The notes below the pieces were generated by a model. It saw nothing but the letters and a program-made list of their open reading frames with translations. It did no database searches and had not been told where the DNA came from. Positions 18,618 through 27,225 of a stretch of DNA of 64,000 nucleotides are shown in pieces; positions within the stretch are counted from its first letter, which is position 1, and every line of letters begins with the position of its first letter. This DNA comes from an uncultured bacterium (GTDB lineage Bacteria; DUMJ01). The stretch is from NCBI GenBank assembly GCA_937958695.1, contig CALGNK010000006.1, positions 16,932 to 80,931 of the forward strand, read 5' to 3'. A program made the translations under genes and the position numbers.

Positions 18618-19178
18618 ATGGATGAAAAGGCATTCACCCGTAGTATAGAAGAAAAGATGAAGCAATCTATAACCGTTTTTCAAAAAGAACTTGTTGGAAT
18701 TAGGACAGGTAGAGCTAATCCAGCGCTAGTAGAAGAGTTAGTGGTTGATTACTATGGGACTGCTACACCACTTTTTCAGCTGGCTAAGATAACTACTCCT
18801 GATTCTAGAACTATACTCATTCAGCCATGGGACAAACAGGCAATTCAGAGTATTGAAAAAGCTATATTAAAATCTAATCTTAGTTTGACACCTATAAATG
18901 ATGGCACATCGATAAGACTTAATATCCCTTCCCCTACCGAGGAAAGAAGGAAAGAACTGGTAAAGTTAGTAAAGAAGAAGGGAGAAGATGCTAAGGTTAT
19001 AGTAAGAAACATAAGAAGGACGGGAATAGAAGAATTAGAGAAGGAAAAAAAGAACGGAAAGATTTCAGAAGATTTAGAGAAGAGACTTAAAGATCAGTTG
19101 CAAAAGATTACAGATAAATATATAGAAGAGATTGATAAGATCTTGGCTGAGAAAGAGAAAGAGATTATGGAGGTATAA
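18618..19178 (+). CDS. frr: ribosome recycling factor
   Basis: 186 residues, full-length. ELVGIRTGRANPALVEELVVDYYG, TPLFQLAKITTPDSRTILIQPWDK and the long C-terminal helix rich in Lys and Glu match the three-helix bundle plus beta domain of RRF, which with EF-G splits post-termination ribosomes. Six bases after pyrH, in the conserved order. Confidence 0.98.
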   Translation: MDEKAFTRSIEEKMKQSITVFQKELVGIRTGRANPALVEELVVDYYGTATPLFQLAKITTPDSRTILIQPWDKQAIQSIEKAILKSNLSLTPINDGTSIRLNIPSPTEERRKELVKLVKKKGEDAKVIVRNIRRTGIEELEKEKKNGKISEDLEKRLKDQLQKITDKYIEEIDKILAEKEKEIMEV

Positions 19179-19180
19179 CT

Positions 19181-19888
19181 TTGGAATCAAATAACTTACC
19201 CATCCATATAGCTATCATTATGGATGGTAATGGACGTTGGGCTCAAGCTAGAGGGTTACCTAGGATCTATGGACATCAAGAAGGGAAGCAAAATGTAAAA
19301 AGAATAGTTAAACATGCAGCTAACCTTGGCATAAAATATCTTAGTCTTTTTGCCTTCTCTACTGAAAATTGGAAAAGGCCTAAAGAGGAAGTAGATGGAT
19401 TGATGGAGATTCTAAGAGTCGGTCTTCAGGAGGAAAGGCCTGAGTTTATTAGGGAAGGAATAAGAGTTGTTTTTTTTGGCGATAGAACTAGACTACCCAG
19501 GGAAGTGCTTAAAGAAATGGAGTTGACAGAATCTTTAACCTCATCTAATTCTAGACTCCATTTAGCTTTTGCTATTAATTACAGTGGAAGGGACGATATA
19601 CTAAGGGCAACAAAGAAGATATCTCAGAAAGTAGTAGAAGGTAAAGTTAAGGTAGATGATATAGATAACGAGTTGATATCTCAAGAATTAGATACTAGAG
19701 ATTTTCCAGACCCTGACCTTATAATAAGAACTAGTGGAGAATTGAGGATAAGTAATTTTTATCTATGGCAATCTGCCTATAGTGAATTTTACTTTACTCC
19801 AGTTTTATGGCCTGATTTTGACGAAAAAGAGCTTGAATCTGCTATAGAGGCCTACCAAAGTAGAAAGAGACGATTTGGAGGCATCTAA
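19181..19888 (+). CDS. uppS: undecaprenyl diphosphate synthase (cis-prenyltransferase)
   Basis: 235 residues. HIAIIMDGNGRWAQARGLPRIYGH carries the catalytic Asp and phosphate-binding Arg; FAFSTENWKRP, DLIIRTSGELRISNFYLWQSAYSEFYF and the final Glu-Asp region complete the Z-prenyltransferase set. Builds the lipid carrier for peptidoglycan from IPP supplied by the MEP pathway (dxr, ispG downstream). TTG start directly after frr. Confidence 0.97.
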   Translation: MESNNLPIHIAIIMDGNGRWAQARGLPRIYGHQEGKQNVKRIVKHAANLGIKYLSLFAFSTENWKRPKEEVDGLMEILRVGLQEERPEFIREGIRVVFFGDRTRLPREVLKEMELTESLTSSNSRLHLAFAINYSGRDDILRATKKISQKVVEGKVKVDDIDNELISQELDTRDFPDPDLIIRTSGELRISNFYLWQSAYSEFYFTPVLWPDFDEKELESAIEAYQSRKRRFGGI

Positions 19889-19894
19889 ATATTA

Positions 19895-20671
19895 ATGCTG
19901 AAGAGAATTATAAGTGCCGTTATAGGTATTCCAGTAGTTCTGATTCTTATAAAATATGGTGGTATCCCACTTCAGCTTTTTCTCTTAATTCTTTTTATAA
20001 TAGCTTTTTTTGAGTATAGTAGACTTGCAGAGTATATGAATATAAAGATAAGATTTTGGGAGGGTTTGGTTGGAGGAATTTTTATACTTCTCTGGAGTTG
20101 GGAATATGCTACAAGTGTTTTGCAGACATTTATAATTCTTTGGGTTTTTCTTATGCTCTATTTTATAATTATGCAGGATATAGAGAATAGTCTTTCTATA
20201 ATTTCATCTACAATATTTGGCCTTTTATACCTATCAGTTCCACTATCTATGTTCCTAATAATGAGGAAATTCGATCCTAACGGTTATTGGTGTACTATGG
20301 TGATGGTAGGGACATGGGCTTTTGACTCTACAGCCTATTTTATTGGAAGAAAGTTTGGGAGACATAAACTTGCATCTATCTTGAGCCCTCTTAAATCTTG
20401 GGAGGGGTTTATTGGTGGATTATTGGCAACTATAGTAACTACTTTTCTGTTCTTAAGCGACCTTAGAGGTATTTTGATAGGGATACTTCTTGGACTAGGG
20501 GTTCAGGCTGGAGACCTTTTCGAGTCTCTTCTTAAGAGAGAGGCTAATGTAAAGGACTCTGGTAATATTATTCCTGGTCATGGAGGAGTTTTAGACAGGT
20601 TTGATGGATTTTTGGTTGGAGTGGTTTTTGTCTTTCCATTAATAAGGTTTATAGTTGGTGGAGTATGGTAA
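19895..20671 (+). CDS. cdsA: phosphatidate cytidylyltransferase (CDP-diglyceride synthase)
   Basis: 258 residues, mostly membrane helices. The CDP-alcohol-forming signature is present near the C-terminus: LLKREANVKDSGNIIPGHGG followed by VLDRFDGFL. It makes CDP-diacylglycerol from phosphatidic acid and CTP at the inner membrane, feeding phospholipid synthesis. Overlaps dxr by 7 bases. Confidence 0.97.
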   Translation: MLKRIISAVIGIPVVLILIKYGGIPLQLFLLILFIIAFFEYSRLAEYMNIKIRFWEGLVGGIFILLWSWEYATSVLQTFIILWVFLMLYFIIMQDIENSLSIISSTIFGLLYLSVPLSMFLIMRKFDPNGYWCTMVMVGTWAFDSTAYFIGRKFGRHKLASILSPLKSWEGFIGGLLATIVTTFLFLSDLRGILIGILLGLGVQAGDLFESLLKREANVKDSGNIIPGHGGVLDRFDGFLVGVVFVFPLIRFIVGGVW

Positions 20672-21837
20672 AAAAAATAATTCTTATAGGTTCTACAGGT
20701 GCTCTAGGCACACAGGTTCTCGAAGTTATAAGAGAGTTTAGAGATAGATTTGAAATAGTTGGTTTAGGAGCTAGGAGAGATTCCGAAAGATTAGCCTTGC
20801 AGGTTAACGAGTTTCACCCAAAGTATGTTCTTCTTACAGAAGAAAATAGTACATCTTTTTCTTTGAAATCTGCTATAGAAGCTAATAAAAGTAAGTTTTT
20901 TTCTGGTATAAAGGGGCTTAAAGAGATTGTCTCTGTAGATAATGTAGATCTTGTTGTAATAGTTATGGGCGGATCTTTAGGAATATATCCTCTTTGGGAA
21001 GCTATAAGGTATAATAGAAATATAGCAATAGCTAATAAAGAATCTATTGTTATGATGGGAGAGGTTATAAGAGAATTGGCTGATAGAAAGGGGATAAACT
21101 TAGTACCTATAGATAGTGAGCCTAGTGCTATTTTTCAATGCCTTAAGGCTCTAGATAATAGAGAGGAATTAGATAGTGTTATTCTTACAGCCTCTGGCGG
21201 CCCATTTAGAAAGTTTACTAGGGAACAATTAGAAGAAGTAACTCCTGAAGAGGCTATAGCTCACCCTGTATGGAGAATGGGGAAAAGGATAAGTGTAGAC
21301 TCTGCCACTTTGATGAATAAGGGACTCGAATATATTGAGTTACATAAGTTTTTCAATATACCTTATGAGAAGATACATATAGTTGTGCATCCTCAAGGTA
21401 TTATGCATGGGGCTATAAGTTTGGTGGATGGAAGCTTCATCTCTCTTATGAGTAATCCAGATATGAAGATACCTATACTCTATGCACTTTCCTATCCTGA
21501 AAGGCTATCAACATCTTGGAAGAAGTTGAATCTTATAGAGTTGAGAGACCTTACATTTGAATTACCTGACGTTGAAAAGTTTCCTGCATTAAGGATAGCA
21601 ATGGAGGCTGGTAGAAAAGGAGATTCTTATCCTACAGTTCTTAATGCATCAGATGAAACTGCAGTAGAGCTTTTCCTTAATAGAAGAATAAAATTTACAG
21701 ATATACCTATTCTAGTAGAAGAAGTTCTGTGTAGACATAACCCAGTATCTATAGATTCTGTAGATACAGTAATGGAGATAGATATTTGGGCAAGAAGAGA
21801 GACTATGAATATATTGGATAAGGTGATAAAAAGATGA
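20665..21837 (+). CDS. dxr: 1-deoxy-D-xylulose-5-phosphate reductoisomerase
   Basis: 390 residues. N-terminal NADPH fold with IGSTGALGTQVLEV, then IANKESIVMMGE, the metal site PIDSEPSAIFQCL, the HPVWRMGKRISVDSATLMNKGLE block and VHPQGIMHG. Converts DXP to MEP, the second step of the non-mevalonate isoprenoid route. Together with ispG and uppS it links isoprenoid precursor supply with wall-lipid synthesis in one run. Confidence 0.98.
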   Translation: MVKKIILIGSTGALGTQVLEVIREFRDRFEIVGLGARRDSERLALQVNEFHPKYVLLTEENSTSFSLKSAIEANKSKFFSGIKGLKEIVSVDNVDLVVIVMGGSLGIYPLWEAIRYNRNIAIANKESIVMMGEVIRELADRKGINLVPIDSEPSAIFQCLKALDNREELDSVILTASGGPFRKFTREQLEEVTPEEAIAHPVWRMGKRISVDSATLMNKGLEYIELHKFFNIPYEKIHIVVHPQGIMHGAISLVDGSFISLMSNPDMKIPILYALSYPERLSTSWKKLNLIELRDLTFELPDVEKFPALRIAMEAGRKGDSYPTVLNASDETAVELFLNRRIKFTDIPILVEEVLCRHNPVSIDSVDTVMEIDIWARRETMNILDKVIKR

Positions 21838-22850
21838 ATCTATTCTATTTTCTTATACTGGTAGGGATATTAGTTTTAATACATGAGTATGGGCATTATT
21901 TATTTGCTAGGTTACATAAAGTTGGAGTTATAGAATTTTCTATAGGTTTTGGCCCGAGTATACTTTCTTTTGAAAAGAATAAAACTAAGTTTTCTATAAG
22001 ATTACTTCCATTTGGGGGTTACGTGAAACTTGCAGGGTTAGATACAGAAGAAACTGTAGATGATGAGTCTAGTTTCCATAGAAAGAGTTGGTTGGCAAGA
22101 TTTTCCATACTAGCTTCAGGTGGAATTATGAATTTCTTGCTAGCTATATTTATCCTATCATTACTTTTTACTTGGGGTTTTCCTACTGTTATTCCTACAG
22201 GGATTAACTCAGTACTTTCTGGTTCTCCTGCAGAGCTAGCAGGTATAAAGCCTGGAGATAAGATTATTTCTATAAATGGAAAGCTAGTATCTACAGCCCA
22301 AGATATAACTCAGGCGATACAAAGTTCGGAAGATAAAGTGATATTAGTAATTGAGAGGGAAGGGAATAGGTTAACTTTTGAGATAATGCCTAGATATGAC
22401 GCAGAACAGAATAAAAAACTTATAGGTATTACAGTTCCATCTTTTACTGAAATTAAATATTCTATCTTTAATGCTCTTAAGATAGCATTTGGTACTTTCA
22501 GTGCTATTATATTAGGAACCTTAGATGCCCTTTGGAAGCTTATAACAGGTAGACTTGGCACCGAGTCTTTTAGCGGTCCAATTGGGGTGGCTAGGATGAC
22601 TGGAGCAGCTGCTCAGATGGGAATAAAAGTATTTCTCCAACTTATGGCTTTCTTAAGTATACAATGGGGATTATTTAATCTATTGCCTATACCTGCATTA
22701 GATGGGGGAAGGATACTATTTCTTATATTGAATCTTTGGAAGCGAGTTAAGATTTCACCTGAGAGAGAGAATTTTATCCATTATATAGGATTTATTATCC
22801 TTTTGGTACTGATGATAATAGTTACAATAGGAGATGTAAGAAAATTCTAA
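21834..22850 (+). CDS. rseP: site-2 zinc metalloprotease RseP
   Basis: 338 residues, multi-pass membrane protease. The zinc motif HEYGHYLFAR lies in the first helix (His at about 18 and 22), and the third ligand is in NLLPIPALDGGRILF. A single PDZ domain at about 115-185 follows GSPAELAGIKPGDKI. The family cleaves anti-sigma factors and signal peptide remnants within the membrane. ATGA overlap with dxr. Confidence 0.95.
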   Translation: MNLFYFLILVGILVLIHEYGHYLFARLHKVGVIEFSIGFGPSILSFEKNKTKFSIRLLPFGGYVKLAGLDTEETVDDESSFHRKSWLARFSILASGGIMNFLLAIFILSLLFTWGFPTVIPTGINSVLSGSPAELAGIKPGDKIISINGKLVSTAQDITQAIQSSEDKVILVIEREGNRLTFEIMPRYDAEQNKKLIGITVPSFTEIKYSIFNALKIAFGTFSAIILGTLDALWKLITGRLGTESFSGPIGVARMTGAAAQMGIKVFLQLMAFLSIQWGLFNLLPIPALDGGRILFLILNLWKRVKISPERENFIHYIGFIILLVLMIIVTIGDVRKF

Positions 22851-23944
22851 TGTTTAGGAGAGAAGATACCCTACCTGTAAAGATCGGAAATATCGTTATA
22901 GGTGGAGGAAATCCAGTTGCAGTTCAATCTATGACAAATACTCGTACAGAAGATGTGACAGCTACTGTATATCAGATAAAGAGATTAGAAAGGGCTGGAT
23001 GTGAACTAGTAAGAGTGGCGGTCCCTACAAAGGATTCTGCCCTGAGTCTTGGAAAGATAAAAAGAAATATCTCTATACCTCTTATCGCTGATTTACACTT
23101 TGATCTATCATTAGGTTTTATCGCATTAGAGATGGGAGTAGATAAGATAAGGATAAATCCGGGAACTGTTCCCAATAAAGATATATTAAGGAGTTTGGTT
23201 TTGGAAGCTAAGGCTAGAAATGTCCCTATAAGGGTTGGAGTAAATAAGGGGTCATTACCGGATACTTATAGCAAAGATAAAGGAGGTCTAGTGAAATGCA
23301 CTTTAGATTATGTGAAACTTATAGAGGATTGGGGATATAATAATCTTGTAGTATCAATTAAATCTTCTGATCCAGAAGAAACGGTAGATGCAAATATACT
23401 CTTAGCTTCTTATGTTAGATATCCGATATCCTTAGGGGTAACAGAAGCAGGAGGAGGGTGGAGAGGTATAGTTAAGTCTTCCGTTGGTCTAGTATTAGCG
23501 TTAAAAGAAGGTATAGGAGATACTGTAAGAGTTTCTCTTACTGGTGACCCTGTTATGGAAGTAAGGGTGGCTTATGAGATATTGAGAAATTTGGGATTAA
23601 GAAAGCGTGGAATAAACCTAATAGCTTGTCCAACTTGTGGGAGATGCCAAGTTGATTTAGAGTCTTACTATAAAGAGATCGAATCTGCGCTGGATGATAT
23701 AACAATGCCTATGGATGTTGCTGTTATGGGTTGCAGTGTAAATGGACCTGGCGAGGCAAAATTAGCTGACTGTGGTGTTGCTTTTGGAAAGGATAAGGCG
23801 GTATTCTTTGTAAAAGGAGAAATAGTAGGAACATTTAGTCCTAGAGAAGCTATTGAAAAACTTATAAGTTATGTAAAGGAGGCAGAGAAATCTGAAAATG
23901 AGAATGTCACAGCTATTCTATTATCCACAGAAAGAGATGCCTAA
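22850..23944 (+). CDS. ispG: 4-hydroxy-3-methylbut-2-enyl diphosphate synthase (IspG/GcpE)
   Basis: 364 residues. NPVAVQSMTNTRTEDV at the start, TIM barrel, then the Fe4S4 domain with ACPTCGRCQVDL and VMGCSVNGPGEA holding the cluster cysteines. Reduces ME-cPP to HMBPP in the MEP pathway. TAATG overlap with rseP. Its last 16 codons overlap the proS start in another frame, an unusually long overlap (47 bases). Confidence 0.97.
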   Translation: MFRREDTLPVKIGNIVIGGGNPVAVQSMTNTRTEDVTATVYQIKRLERAGCELVRVAVPTKDSALSLGKIKRNISIPLIADLHFDLSLGFIALEMGVDKIRINPGTVPNKDILRSLVLEAKARNVPIRVGVNKGSLPDTYSKDKGGLVKCTLDYVKLIEDWGYNNLVVSIKSSDPEETVDANILLASYVRYPISLGVTEAGGGWRGIVKSSVGLVLALKEGIGDTVRVSLTGDPVMEVRVAYEILRNLGLRKRGINLIACPTCGRCQVDLESYYKEIESALDDITMPMDVAVMGCSVNGPGEAKLADCGVAFGKDKAVFFVKGEIVGTFSPREAIEKLISYVKEAEKSENENVTAILLSTERDA

Positions 23945-25583
23945 GGATGTAGAGGCTATAAGTCATATGCTTATGCTTAAAAGTTGTATGATAGAAAGAG
24001 TTGCCTCTGGTATATATAACTTTTTACCTTTAGGGTTTCGTGTACTAAAGAGGATAGAGGATATAATTAGAAGAGAGATGTTAGCCATAGGTGCTCAGGA
24101 AGTTCTACTCCCAGCTCTTCATCCTAGTGAGCTATGGAAGATAACTGGAAGATGGGACGAGTATGGGGAAGAGTTATTTAAGCTTAAAGATAGACATGAT
24201 CGGATGATGTGTCTAGGCCCTACCCATGAAGAGATTATAACTGCTCTAGTAAAGGCTAAGATAAACTCCTATAGACAACTTCCTTTTATGCTTTTCCAGA
24301 TTCAGACAAAGTTTCGAGATGAACCTAGACCTAGATTTGGAATTATAAGGAGTAGAGAGTTTATTATGAAAGACCTGTATAGCTTTCATGCTGATGAAGA
24401 AAGCTTAAATGAAGGATACTATAAGGTTTATCAAGCGTATAAGAATATCTTTGACGAGATAGGATTAGATTATAAGATTGTTGAAGCAGAGAGTGGTCCT
24501 ATAGGCGGGGATGTCTCTCATGAGTTTGTAATAATAGCTGAAAGCGGAGAAGATGAGATAACTTACTGTTCTTCCTGTAGTTATTCGGCTACTACTGAGA
24601 AGGCTGAGTACAAGCCTGTAATAATAGAGGATGATGAAGAATTGTTACCTATAGAAAAGATTTATACTCCAGATTTGAAGAGTGTAGATGAAGTATCCAA
24701 TTATCTAGGCGTTCCACCATCTAAGCTAATCAAGACTATCATGATAAAGGCAGATGGTAGAGACATCGCTCTACTAGTAAAAGGAGATAGCGAAGTAAAT
24801 CTAAAGAGAGTAGAGGAGCTTTTAGATGTTAAAGATGTATCCCTTATAGAGGATAATGAGACTTCAGTGCCACTAGGTTTTGTTGGTCCCGTTGGTTTAA
24901 AAGGGATAGAGATTATTGCAGACCCAGAGATAAAAGGTGTGAAGAATGGGGTTGTAGGGGCTAATGAGAAGAACTATCACTTCAAAAATGTTAATATTGG
25001 AAGAGATTTCAATCCTACACGTTTTCTCCCTATAAGAAAGGTAAAGAAAGGAGACCTCTGTCCTAGATGCGGAGGAGATCTCATCATCTCTAAGGGGATA
25101 GAAGCAGGACATATATTTAAACTTGGGACAAAATACAGCGAACCTATGGGGGCGGTCTTTCAAACTGCTACGGGACAGTTGAAACCTATCATAATGGGGT
25201 GTTATGGGATAGGGGTAAGTAGACTTGTTGCTGCTAGTATAGAGCAGAATAATGATGATAATGGTATTATATGGCCAAGAAGTATTGCCCCGTACGAAGT
25301 ATATATACTGCCTACAGATTGGACCAATAATACTATTAAAAATTTTTCAGAAGACCTATATAGAAAACTTTTACAGAAAGGTTATGAGGTGCTATTGGAT
25401 GACAGGGATGAGAGGGCAGGAGTTAAATTTATGGATGCTGATCTTTTGGGAATTCCAATGCGCGTAACTATAGGTAATAAATTTATAAAGTCAGGTATTG
25501 TAGAGTTGAAGAATAGAAGAAAACCAGATGTATTAGAGGTTTCTGCTAGAGAGGTTATAGATCGATTGGAAGAGGTATTCTAA
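23898..25583 (+). CDS. proS: prolyl-tRNA synthetase (bacterial type with editing domain)
   Basis: 561 residues. Class II motifs: EVLLPALHPSELW, LGPTHEEIIT, QIQTKFRDEPRPRFGIIRSREFIMKD, and the GCYGIGVSRLVAA motif 3. The INS editing domain lies around 230-390 with ILLVKGDSEVN-like features; the anticodon-binding domain is at the C-terminus. ATG at 23898 or 23904 both lie inside the end of ispG; AAAGGAGG at 23875-23882 is 15 bases before the first, rather distant, so the exact start is open. Confidence 0.96.
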   Translation: MRMSQLFYYPQKEMPKDVEAISHMLMLKSCMIERVASGIYNFLPLGFRVLKRIEDIIRREMLAIGAQEVLLPALHPSELWKITGRWDEYGEELFKLKDRHDRMMCLGPTHEEIITALVKAKINSYRQLPFMLFQIQTKFRDEPRPRFGIIRSREFIMKDLYSFHADEESLNEGYYKVYQAYKNIFDEIGLDYKIVEAESGPIGGDVSHEFVIIAESGEDEITYCSSCSYSATTEKAEYKPVIIEDDEELLPIEKIYTPDLKSVDEVSNYLGVPPSKLIKTIMIKADGRDIALLVKGDSEVNLKRVEELLDVKDVSLIEDNETSVPLGFVGPVGLKGIEIIADPEIKGVKNGVVGANEKNYHFKNVNIGRDFNPTRFLPIRKVKKGDLCPRCGGDLIISKGIEAGHIFKLGTKYSEPMGAVFQTATGQLKPIIMGCYGIGVSRLVAASIEQNNDDNGIIWPRSIAPYEVYILPTDWTNNTIKNFSEDLYRKLLQKGYEVLLDDRDERAGVKFMDADLLGIPMRVTIGNKFIKSGIVELKNRRKPDVLEVSAREVIDRLEEVF

Positions 25584-25584
25584 T

Positions 25585-26700
25585 GTGAAGATATTATTCC
25601 TTACCGCTAGTATAGGGACTGGTCATAATAAAGCTATAGAGTCTGTAGCTAATGCTCTTAATATAATCTGCCGAGAAAGAGGATTAGAAGATATCCAGTA
25701 TAAGATTGTTGATGTATATAACTATATAAACGTAGCATTGGGGAAATTTGTCTCCAAAAGTTATGAAAGAATAGTAAACATTGCACCAAATCTTTATGGA
25801 TATTTCTATACATTAGGGGAAGATTCTACCGCTTTGAAAGAATTTCTGCACCATATAGGTGTAGGAAAGGTGAAGAGTCTTATTGAAGAGTATAATCCAG
25901 ATATTATTGTTTCTTCTCATGAATCTCCTTCAGGTATGGTAGCTAGTCTTAAGAAGGAACAGGGATTAAAAACAGAATTAATAGGTATAGTTACTGACTT
26001 TAGAGCTCATCCCTTTTGGGTTTATGATGAAATAGACAAATATATGGTTCCTAACGAGTTTACTAAGAATTATTTGATTAGAGAGGGAATTTCTCCGGAG
26101 AAGATATATGTTACTGGTATACCGGTAGATCTAAGATTTGCCCAGGAATATGATAAAGCAGAATTGAAAAGGAAATTTAATCTCGATCCTAATAAGTTTA
26201 CGATACTTTTAATGGGAAGCTGGCTCGATATAGGGATAGACGATCTTATAGAAGATTTAGACAAAGCATCTTTACCTATTCAGATTATAGCGGTATCAGG
26301 TAAGAATGAGAAATTAAAGGAACGTTTAGAGAAAATAAAGAGTAAGACTAATATGCCTTTAGTAGTCTTTGGCTTTATTACTAATGTTTATGAAGTTATG
26401 CATGCTTCTGACATAATTATAACAAAACCCGGAGGACTTATCTCTTCTGAGACTTTAGCATCTGGACTTCCTATGATCATAGTAAATCCAATACCTGGGC
26501 AGGAGGAATTTAATGCTTTATACCTTACAACTGAAGGGGCAGGCTTAAGAGTGAATAAACTTTCTGAGGTTCGTACTGTGATGGAGTTACTATTGGGAAG
26601 TCCAAAGAGAATTGAGGAAATGTCTGATAATGCCAAGAGGATAGGAAGGCCTCGGGCAAGTTTCGAAATAGCAGAGATTATCTTATGCAAAAGGGGTTAG
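25585..26700 (+). CDS. MGDG synthase/UgtP-like diacylglycerol glycosyltransferase (GT28)
   Basis: 371 residues. N-terminal LFLTASIGTGHNKAIESVA is the MGDG-synthase motif (glycine-rich loop plus His), and the C-terminal donor domain shows ITKPGGLISSETLASGLPMI and PIPGQEEFNA. Family members add glucose or galactose from UDP-sugars to diacylglycerol at the membrane, giving glycolipids. Starts at GTG just after proS. Acceptor and sugar cannot be decided from sequence; MurG-like activity is unlikely given the MGDG N-terminal block. Confidence 0.85.
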   Translation: MKILFLTASIGTGHNKAIESVANALNIICRERGLEDIQYKIVDVYNYINVALGKFVSKSYERIVNIAPNLYGYFYTLGEDSTALKEFLHHIGVGKVKSLIEEYNPDIIVSSHESPSGMVASLKKEQGLKTELIGIVTDFRAHPFWVYDEIDKYMVPNEFTKNYLIREGISPEKIYVTGIPVDLRFAQEYDKAELKRKFNLDPNKFTILLMGSWLDIGIDDLIEDLDKASLPIQIIAVSGKNEKLKERLEKIKSKTNMPLVVFGFITNVYEVMHASDIIITKPGGLISSETLASGLPMIIVNPIPGQEEFNALYLTTEGAGLRVNKLSEVRTVMELLLGSPKRIEEMSDNAKRIGRPRASFEIAEIILCKRG

Positions 26701-27209
26701 TAGAGGTATATACCGGAGATGGTAAAGGGAAGACTACGTCAGCATTTGGCCTTGTTTTGAGAGCTTTAGGAAGAGGTAAGAAGGTTATTATTTTTCAGTT
26801 TATAAAATCTAGCTCCTTCCCGTCTGGAGAGGTTATTGCTCTAAGAATGGCTTTCCCTGAGGTGGAGATTATTCAGGGAGGTAGCGGAAGATTTATAAAT
26901 ACTAAGCCTACAGAAGATGATATAGCTTTAGCTAAAATCCTTTATGAAAAGATCCTTTCAGCTGTTTCGTCTGGAAGATATGATATCGTAGTTGTAGATG
27001 AGGTATTTCCGGCTTATAATGTTGGGCTCATCACATTAAAAGATATACTAGATCTCATAGAGAAAAAGGCTGAAAATACAGAACTTGTTCTTACCGGTAG
27101 AGGAGCTCCCGAAGAAGTAATAAGATTGTCTCATCTTGTTACAGAGATGAAAGAGATTAAACATCCTTTTAGAGATGGAATAAAGGCCAGGATTGGAATA
27201 GAATATTGA
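26685..27209 (+). CDS. cobO: corrinoid adenosyltransferase (CobA/CobO/BtuR family)
   Basis: 174 residues. P-loop YTGDGKGKTTSAFGL near the N-terminus, FQFIKSS, and VVVDEVFPAYNVGL match ATP:cob(I)alamin adenosyltransferases, which make adenosylcobalamin. No other B12 gene is in the window, so it may serve salvage. It overlaps the glycosyltransferase by 16 bases. Confidence 0.9.
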   Translation: MQKGLVEVYTGDGKGKTTSAFGLVLRALGRGKKVIIFQFIKSSSFPSGEVIALRMAFPEVEIIQGGSGRFINTKPTEDDIALAKILYEKILSAVSSGRYDIVVVDEVFPAYNVGLITLKDILDLIEKKAENTELVLTGRGAPEEVIRLSHLVTEMKEIKHPFRDGIKARIGIEY

Positions 27210-27225
27210 AAAGGAGGCGATTCCA

